From Auxenochlorella pyrenoidosa (taxonomy: Eukaryota > Chlorophyta > Trebouxiophyceae > Chlorellales > Chlorellaceae): a stretch of 12,021 nt of DNA. Shown here one piece after another: positions 7,101-12,021 of the stretch; position 1 is the stretch's first letter, and the number at the start of each line of letters is the position of its first letter. Under the pieces are notes generated by a model. The model searched no databases. It saw nothing but the letters and a program-made list of their open reading frames with translations, and was not told the origin of the DNA. Both the position numbers and the translations under genes were made by a program. The stretch spans positions 1 to 12,021 of the forward strand of contig KQ482028.1 of the NCBI GenBank assembly GCA_001430745.1. Direction: 5' to 3'.

Positions 7101-9524
7101 GCCTCCTCGGGCGGCGGCGACGCCGACGGCAGCGACTATGCAGCGGCGCTTGGCCAGAAGCTGGCCCTGTGCCTGGCGGCAGCGGCTGACGATGTTGCTG
7201 CGGTGTTTGGGCCAACAGGCGGGGACGCTGAGCTGGCGGCCGCCTTCTTGGTGTGGGCGCTGCACCAGACAGAGCGGTGGGTGGGCATTTAGGTTCCAGG
7301 GCTTCTTGGTTGGCCGGATGCACGACTGCATTGCCATGAACAGAGAAGGCAGCATCTAGCGCCAGCGCCAACCCTGACCCTCTGGCTGTCTGCTGGGCGC
7401 ACGCCCCCTGCACGTGCATGCATGCGCGCCACCATTCCAGCACCAGAAAGTGCTCATGTGCTCCATTTTGCCCTACTCCTGCCCTGCAGTGCCTGCCACC
7501 TGCTGCGCAAGCACGCGCTGCTGCCCTTTGCCGCCCCTGCGGGGCTGCACGGCTTTGGCCGCTGTGCCTTTGCCTTTGCCGCCCACTGCGCCGCCCTGGA
7601 GGCAAGCCACGGGCTGCAGCTGGTGCCCACGGTGCAGCGCGAGCTGTGGACCGCATTGGAGCAGGTGCGTTGCAAGACAGGTGCAGCACTGCCTGTTTGG
7701 TTCCTTGTAATATTTGTCTGAGCGGTTGCAATTTGCAAGAGCTGGCCGTCACCAGGTGTGTGCGAGCTGTTGAGGCCTGAGGTGGCTGCACAGCCCGTCG
7801 GCTTCCCGCAGGCTGTGAGCTGATGGTACATTACCGTCGATGCTGGCTCCATCACACCCACGCCTGACGTATGCAAACCCTCCTGCCAGCTGCGCAGGTG
7901 CTAGCACGACGGGTGCGCAAGATTGGGGAGTCGCTGCGGCGGGCGGTGGCGGGCGAGGTGGATGCGCTGGCTGCGGGGGCCACTCCCCTCCCGCAGGACC
8001 TCGCCTCCTGGGAGTGCCTGTCTGCAGGTGGGCAGCTCCAATTGGTATGCAGGGCATTTGGCCTGCCTCTCTGTCATGGCACGCGGCCCTCGAGCGCGCC
8101 CTTCCACAGCCGCACTCCAACTCCCAGCCCTCCAGCAATTGATGCTCTGTCTGATGGAGCGGAAGGACGCGCAGCACGGTCCTCATCCTCTTGCCTGAGG
8201 GGCCCATGTCTCGTGCCGTCAGGCCGTCAGGCCTATCATGTCTGCTCCGGAGGCCCAGCCTGCCAGCGCCCCCCCCCCCCCCCCCCCTCGCAGCCTTCCC
8301 CTCTGCCGACTTTTTGCTGGATGAGCTGGAGGCGGTGGCAGCTGAGGGCCGCCGCCTGCACTCGCCCCGCCTGGAGGCCGCGCTGCGCAAGGCGGTGAGC
8401 CCGCGGGTCAGGGCGCATCGGCGGTGCGCAGCGTGCTCCTTGTGTTTTCAGTCTGACGGCCTCCGCAGCGACAGCTGGGGGCAGGGGCTTCACTTGAGCA
8501 AGACCCAGGGAGCGCATCATGCTTCTCAGGTGCCAGCTGCCCAATGCCGTCAGCCGGACCAGAGGTGGCACCCGCCCACCATGCCCTGCAGGTCTCTGAT
8601 CTCTTCCAGCTGTACACCGCCAGCCTGGCGGCGGCGCTGAACCGCGCGACCAAGGCGCCAGGGGGGAGCGCCGAGACGAAAGAGAGGCAAGGCTCGCTGG
8701 GGCACGGGATGGGGCTGCAGCGCAGTTCTCAGGCGCTGGCAGGGCGCATGCTAATAATTGGCTCCGTCTGCTCCTCGCCCTGGCAGATCGGCAGCTGTGG
8801 AGTTCGGTAGTTTTTTGGCCGCTGGCCGGGCATTACCTACACCAAACTGTGCTGCCGCCTCGTAACGCAGTGGCCCTTTGTGCACCTGCCCTGCAGGCTG
8901 GCCGCTGCCAGCGAGGCCGCCATGGAGCTGAGCACCCTGCTGCTGGAGCGCTTCCTGCCAGAGGCCCTGGCCCCCCTGGCCGGTGAGAATGCCGCGGCTT
9001 GTACACGACCCTACCAGCTGTTGAAATGCCCGTACTAGTGGAGCAGGACCCCTGCTGGCATGCAGGCTTGCAGTGCGGCGTGCCAGCCAGGCAGCTGATG
9101 TCAGATGACGATTGTGTGGCCGCCCACCCGTCAAGCTGCTGCACAGCCCAGGCGCCACCCTGTGCCCAGGCGATTGGCCAGGCATGCCTGCCCACACCTC
9201 TGCCCGCCTTTCTGCAACCAACCCTGCCCTGCAGACGTGTGCGGCGACCTCACCAGCGGCCCAGCACTGGGCGAGCACCTGCTGCGCATGGGAGAGGCCC
9301 TGGGCATGGCGGTGGTGCCCCTCACCCCAGGCGGCAGTGTGGCCATCGTGCCTGGCGTCGAGGAGGCACCAGGGCAGGGGCGTGCAACAGCAGCAGCGGC
9401 GGCAGGTGAAGTGGAGGGGCGAGCACAAGAGCAGGGAGGGCAGCAGCAGGAGGGAGCGCAGAGCAGAGCAAGCGCCAGCACGGAAGGCAGCGAGGCAGCC
9501 CGCTATCGCACCACATCAGAATGA
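4117..9524 (+). CDS. EXO84: Exocyst complex subunit EXO84 (plant-type, 15 exons)
   Basis: Component of the octameric exocyst, which tethers secretory vesicles to the plasma membrane before SNARE fusion. Exons: 4117-4160, 4500-4852, 5193-5306, 5564-5615, 5821-6029, 6243-6346, 6566-6646, 6816-6915, 7063-7276, 7490-7664, 7898-8027, 8294-8394, 8592-8686, 8897-8982, 9235-9524; 2148 nt, 715 residues plus TGA. A variable Ser/Gly/Ala-rich N-terminus (1-115) precedes the family coiled coil: FEEGRFDLEANL (about 117), AVAANYADFTRATP, LRLEGEVQQLRNLL (to about 187). Then come WLECLDDTD, AERRLADALQLL (about 258), EVEQRRDQLIAIAE, HAIVLEAHA (about 345), SDYAAALGQKLAL, FLVWALHQTER (about 420), LLRKHALLPF, CAALEASHGLQLVP, SDLFQLYTASLAAAL (about 563) and LLLERFLPEALAPLA (about 610). 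From memory these follow Arabidopsis EXO84 with few gaps. The start gives the best Kozak context and correct phase; exon 1 and the exon 6 end are the least certain. Five introns appear to start with GC. The C-terminus is shorter than in plants. Confidence 0.85.
4853..5192 (+). other. EXO84 intron 2, probable GC-AG intron
   Basis: The exon ends CTCTCAG and the intron begins GCAAGG, ending CCCTGCAG. This splice gives SLSEKGVETL, preserving the Glu-Lys pair that precedes the coiled coil in plant EXO84 as I recall it. The GT alternative is AAG at 4855-4857 followed by GTGCTG, with an acceptor two bases later (CAGAG, ending at 5194). It keeps phase but uses a weaker acceptor. I prefer the GC-AG reading, but RNA is needed to settle it. 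Confidence 0.6.
6030..6242 (+). other. EXO84 intron 5, GC-AG intron
   Basis: The donor is GTGGCAG followed by GCAAGC and the acceptor is GCCGCAG. The exon leaves phase 1, and the next exon supplies TG, giving Val in DVAVAERRLADAL. The nearest GT donors (6023 and 6037) leave phases that would break the well-conserved A-E-R-R-x-x-x-A-L block, so GC-AG is the only reading I found that keeps the protein. Confidence 0.7.
6347..6565 (+). other. EXO84 intron 6, possible GC-AG intron
   Basis: The next exon begins in phase 0 at 6566 (after CCCACAG), so the donor must also be phase 0. Candidates are CAGCAG followed by GCGGGT at 6347 and CGC followed by GCAAGG at 6395. The only phase-0 GT I found is TTT followed by GTGGCA near 6311, with a poor context. 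The first gives a spacing between the two Arg-Arg motifs closest to plant EXO84 as I recall it. Intron boundaries here are the least certain of the gene after exon 1. Confidence 0.45.
6647..6815 (+). other. EXO84 intron 7, GC-AG intron
   Basis: The donor is CTGCAG followed by GCGAGT and the acceptor is CCCTGCAG at 6815. Joined, the protein reads EQQVLQPTAVSADIRAG, which aligns without a gap to the corresponding region of Arabidopsis EXO84 as I recall it, including a shared Gln-Pro at the junction. The GT alternative at 6638 (CAA followed by GTCCTG) keeps phase but removes three residues and has a weak donor. Confidence 0.65.
8269..8287 (+). repeat. Homopolymer C tract (19 C) at EXO84 intron 11 acceptor
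   Basis: An uninterrupted run of 19 C ends six bases before exon 12 (TCGCAG, then exon at 8294). In the sense strand it occupies the position of the polypyrimidine tract. The length could be affected by sequencing or assembly error. Confidence 0.9.
8687..8896 (+). other. EXO84 intron 13, GC-AG intron
   Basis: The donor is GAGAG followed by GCAAGG and the acceptor is CCCTGCAG at 8896. The exon leaves phase 2 and the next exon supplies G, giving KERLAAASEAAMELSTLLLE. I found no GT in phase 2 between 8650 and the frame's stop near 8810, so the reading frame needs this GC donor. Confidence 0.7.
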
Positions 9525-9684
9525 CCCATGCGCTCAACACATGTTAACACTATGCCATACCTTCAACAGTGGGGGCAGTTCCGCCAACAACTGGCCAGAG
9601 ATGCTCATGCAGGCAGGCTCTCGCAACAGCTGGGCAGCCACCTCGGCCTGGCACACTCCCATTTTCGCATCTAATTTTGAAGAA

Positions 9685-9689
9685 TTACA
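9685..9689 (-). terminator. GLN: Candidate TGTAA polyadenylation signal for glutamine synthetase
   Basis: The plus strand reads TTACA, so the minus strand reads TGTAA, about 410 bases past the glutamine synthetase stop. It is the nearest such word I found on that strand. Chance occurrence cannot be excluded. Confidence 0.28.
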
Positions 9690-9730
9690 GGTTCTGGAGG
9701 AAGCAGGGGAACGGCGGGAAGCAAGCAGGG

Positions 9731-9735
9731 TGTAA
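9731..9735 (+). terminator. EXO84: Candidate TGTAA polyadenylation signal for EXO84
   Basis: TGTAA is the usual polyadenylation word in green algae. This copy lies 207 bases after the EXO84 stop codon, a reasonable 3' UTR length. A five-base word occurs often by chance, so this is only a candidate. Confidence 0.35.
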
Positions 9736-10098
9736 CGGTCAAGTGTGTGTGCGCTGCTGTCGTGACAAGCATCATGGGTGGCGGGAAGAATCAAATGCTA
9801 CACGTCGGCCCGGGAGGGGGCGTCTTCTCGGTGTTCCCTGTCAGGCGCAGAGGCTTGTATGAAATGGCGACTCGGGGTGGCAGGTGGGGCGGAAGTGTGG
9901 GCACACGCAGCAGGCACAAGAATAGAGCGCAGGAGGCCCTGGGCAAGGAGAGACATCGCGGGGGCTGGCAGGGCCCGCGCCGCCGCGCTAGGGAGTGAAA
10001 AACGCCGGCGCATCGCTGGCCGGGGCAGCACGCCTGCGGCGACGGAGCTCAGCCCGCTGCCAGGCAGGTCATCATGCCAGCACTGAGGGCGGGGCCGC

Positions 10099-12021
10099 TC
10101 AGAGGATGGTGTTCTTGATCAGCAGCCGCACCACAGTGTAGCTGCGGGGCAGGAGGAGGGCGCAGGCAGCGGCGTGTGAGGGTCGGGGCATGCAAAATGG
10201 AGAGGGTGGAGCCGGCGCACACACACGCACGGGCGCAGCGGGCGGGTCAAAGCGAGCGCCCAGCCTTGCCCTGGCCAGAACATGCAGCAAGTCCAGCACA
10301 GAAGGCGCTGCACATCAGGGAGGCGCCCAAGCAGGCATGCGGGCAGCAGCACGAAGCGAAGCAAGGCGGGCGGGGGCTCACGGGTCGACGTTGGCGGCGG
10401 GGCGGCGGTCCTCCAGGTAGCCCTTGCCAGCCAGCTGCACCGGCAGCGGGATGCGGATGGAGGAGCCGCGGTCGGCCACGCCGAAGCGGAAGGTGTTGAT
10501 GTCGCAGGTCTCTGCAGGGGAGGGGATGGGGGGTGGGGCGGTTGGCATGTGAGGGCAAGGTGGGCGAAGAGTGGCGCATTAGGGGCAGTTAGCTGGAGGC
10601 TGGCACATGGAGGCCAGGGTGGGCAGGCAAGGCTGCGAGGGCTGCGCAGGAGCCTTACAGCCTCGTCACATGCAACCACAAACTCAGGCATTCAGCGCGA
10701 GTTTCCGAGCCGGCACGGTGTAGAAGACAGCAGGAAGGGGAAGAGGGGGCGCCGCGCGTGTGTCTCACCGTGCTTGCCGGTCAGGCGGTCCTCGTTGCCG
10801 GTGCCGTACTGGGAGATGTGCTCGGGGTGGCACTTGGACAGGCGCTCGATGGCGGCCTCGATGGCCTTCATGCCGCCGTCCTCGCGCATCGACTTGGTAG
10901 AGTAGTTGGTGTGCGCGCCGGTGCCGTTCCAGTCGCCCTTGACGGGCTTGGGCGCAAAGGTGGCCACGATGCCGTACTCCTCGCCCAGGCGGTGCAGCAG
11001 CCAGCGGGCAATCATGACCTGGTCGCCGGTCTCCAGGGGGCCGGTGGGGCCAATCTGGAACTCCCACTGGCCGGGCATCACCTCGGCGTTGATGCCGGAG
11101 ATGATCAGGCCGGCCTGCGGGGGGGACAGAGGGCGGGGAAGGGGGGGGGGGGGGGGGGGCGGTGAACAGGGTGGTCCTGCAGGCAGAGCAGCTCACGCCA
11201 TGCTGCAGCACGCACCTGGTTGCACAGATCAGACGCGGCCGCAGTTGCGTAAGTTTGCCTTTGGGCCGCCCAGTGCGTGCGCGGCGCCGCGCCTCATGCA
11301 TGCACCCCTGCCCCTGCCCCTCACCTTCACGCAGGCATCCAGGTGGGCCTCAGCCAGGGGGCGGCCGTACACAGACTCGTGGCCCACGCCGCAGTAGAAG
11401 GGGCCCTGGGGGGCGGGGTAGCCGCCAGAGGGCCAGCCGTAGATGTGGCCGCCTGCAGGTGCGGGCAAGTGGCGCGGGTGGGGTGGGGTGGGCAAATCAC
11501 CGGCACCGCGGCGCACAGCACGCTGGAGGCGCGGCGCACCGCAGCAGCAATGCTGCAATGAGCGTGGCGGTGCGGCGTGGACCTGCACGCTGCCTGACAG
11601 GTGGGGCCCCCCGGCTCCCCCTCACCCTTGGACAGCATGGTGTACTCCTGCTCAAAGCCGAACAGGGGGGCCTCGGCCTTCACGGTGTCGTTGATGATGG
11701 CCTCCAGCTGCGGGCAGGGAAGGGATGGGGTGACAGAAAGGGATGGGGCTGGAGCGTGATCAGAGCGCGCAAGCATGCGCCCGCACTGGCTGCTGCCGCA
11801 CAGCGCTGCAGCATGCAGGTGCCGCGGCAGTCGGGTACGTGTCCACGCAAGGCCCTGCAGTGTGGTGCCGCGCTGCTCAGGAAGCCAGGTTGGCCGGCCG
11901 CCCGCGCGCACCTTGGCGCGGGTGTTGGACTCGTGGGGCACGCCCTGGGCGTCCAGCACGTCGCACATCACCAGCACGTTGTCGCCGCCGCGGATCGGGT
12001 CGGGCACCACGCACACGGGGC
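10099..12021 (-). CDS. GLN: Glutamine synthetase, type II (partial, 3' six exons; 5' end outside window)
   Basis: Makes glutamine from glutamate and ammonium using ATP, the main entry of nitrogen into metabolism. Exons in the window, minus strand: 12021-11912 (continues off the edge), 11707-11626, 11452-11325, 11114-10769, 10511-10382, 10141-10099. All five introns are GT-AG, and 278 residues plus TGA are visible. Family signatures in order are [26 protein letters not shown] (catalytic Glu-x-Glu), [66 protein letters not shown] and [15 protein letters not shown], ending LIKNTIL. Type II enzymes of algae are around 380 residues, so about 100 N-terminal residues (beta-grasp part and any plastid transit peptide) are missing. 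Plastid and cytosolic isoforms therefore cannot be told apart here. It converges on EXO84. Confidence 0.98.
11141..11159 (-). repeat. Homopolymer tract (19 G on plus, 19 C in sense) in glutamine synthetase intron
   Basis: The run lies in the intron between the exons at 11452-11325 and 11114-10769. Read in the gene's direction it is poly-C, 26 bases upstream of the acceptor CCGCAG, so it again sits in the polypyrimidine tract. Its length matches the 19-C run in EXO84. Confidence 0.9.

Larger units (their letters stand above)
9525..10098. other. Convergent 3' intergenic region between EXO84 and glutamine synthetase
   Basis: EXO84 stops at 9524 from the left and glutamine synthetase stops at 10099 from the right, leaving 574 bp for both 3' UTRs. 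A plus-strand TGTAA, the polyadenylation word used by chlorophyte algae, lies at 9731-9735. A minus-strand TGTAA (plus-strand TTACA) lies at 9685-9689. If both are used, the transcripts overlap tail to tail by some tens of bases. No separate gene is recognisable; open frames here are Arg/Gly-rich and look like chance. A possible extra final EXO84 exon after TTCAACAG at 9569 is discussed in the findings. Confidence 0.5.

Noticed and set aside
6859..7791. Longest open frame in the window, 310 codons on the minus strand
   Set aside because: It lies antisense to EXO84 exons 8-10 and their introns, is Ala/Arg/Pro/Gln-rich with no motif, and is the expected shadow of GC-rich coding DNA.
9112..9735. 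207-codon plus-strand frame over the EXO84 3' end
   Set aside because: Out of frame with the conserved EXO84 exon 15 and rich in Trp/Arg/Cys as an off-frame reading would be; only its last part was kept as an alternative-exon note.
1..12021. CRISPR array, tRNA or rRNA gene, bacterial operon or defence system
   Set aside because: No regularly spaced repeats, no cloverleaf or rRNA core sequences noticed, and all recognisable genes are spliced nuclear eukaryotic genes.

Overview
The window looks like nuclear DNA from a GC-rich green alga, most likely a trebouxiophyte (Chlorella-like). The signs are GC-rich genes cut into many short exons by introns of roughly 170-460 bp, acceptors that are mostly CTGCAG or CCGCAG, a plant-type EXO84, a eukaryotic type II glutamine synthetase, and a decayed LINE fragment whose protein resembles, as far as I recall, reverse-transcriptase proteins of trebouxiophyte algae. 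I saw no bacterial operon, CRISPR array, tRNA or rRNA.

Layout. Positions 1-640 hold no recognisable gene; there are isolated telomere-like heptamers (CCCTAAA at 49-55, TTTAGGG at 448-454). Positions about 675-1500 (minus strand) are a dead, internally deleted LINE-type retrotransposon fragment. Positions 1500-2274 hold nothing I recognise. Positions 2275-3797 (minus) are a complete four-exon gene for cytochrome c oxidase subunit 5b (COX5B), with a mitochondrial presequence on its own first exon. Positions 3798-4116 are a 319-bp head-to-head intergenic region that probably serves as a divergent promoter. Positions 4117-9524 (plus) are a 15-exon gene for exocyst subunit EXO84. Positions 9525-10098 are a short convergent 3' intergenic region. 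Positions 10099-12021 (minus) are the last six exons of glutamine synthetase; its N-terminal exons lie beyond the right edge.

The three genes do not form one pathway. They serve mitochondrial respiration (COX5B), tethering of secretory vesicles (EXO84) and ammonium assimilation (glutamine synthetase). The exon models were built by hand from splice sites and reading phase. COX5B and EXO84 each sum to a whole number of codons (438 nt and 2148 nt).

I do not see a new multi-gene system. The observations most worth checking are: five of fourteen EXO84 introns appear to start with GC instead of GT, while all eight introns of the flanking genes start with GT; the COX5B protein appears to lack all four cysteines that bind zinc in animal and land-plant homologues; and EXO84 ends early compared with plant proteins.
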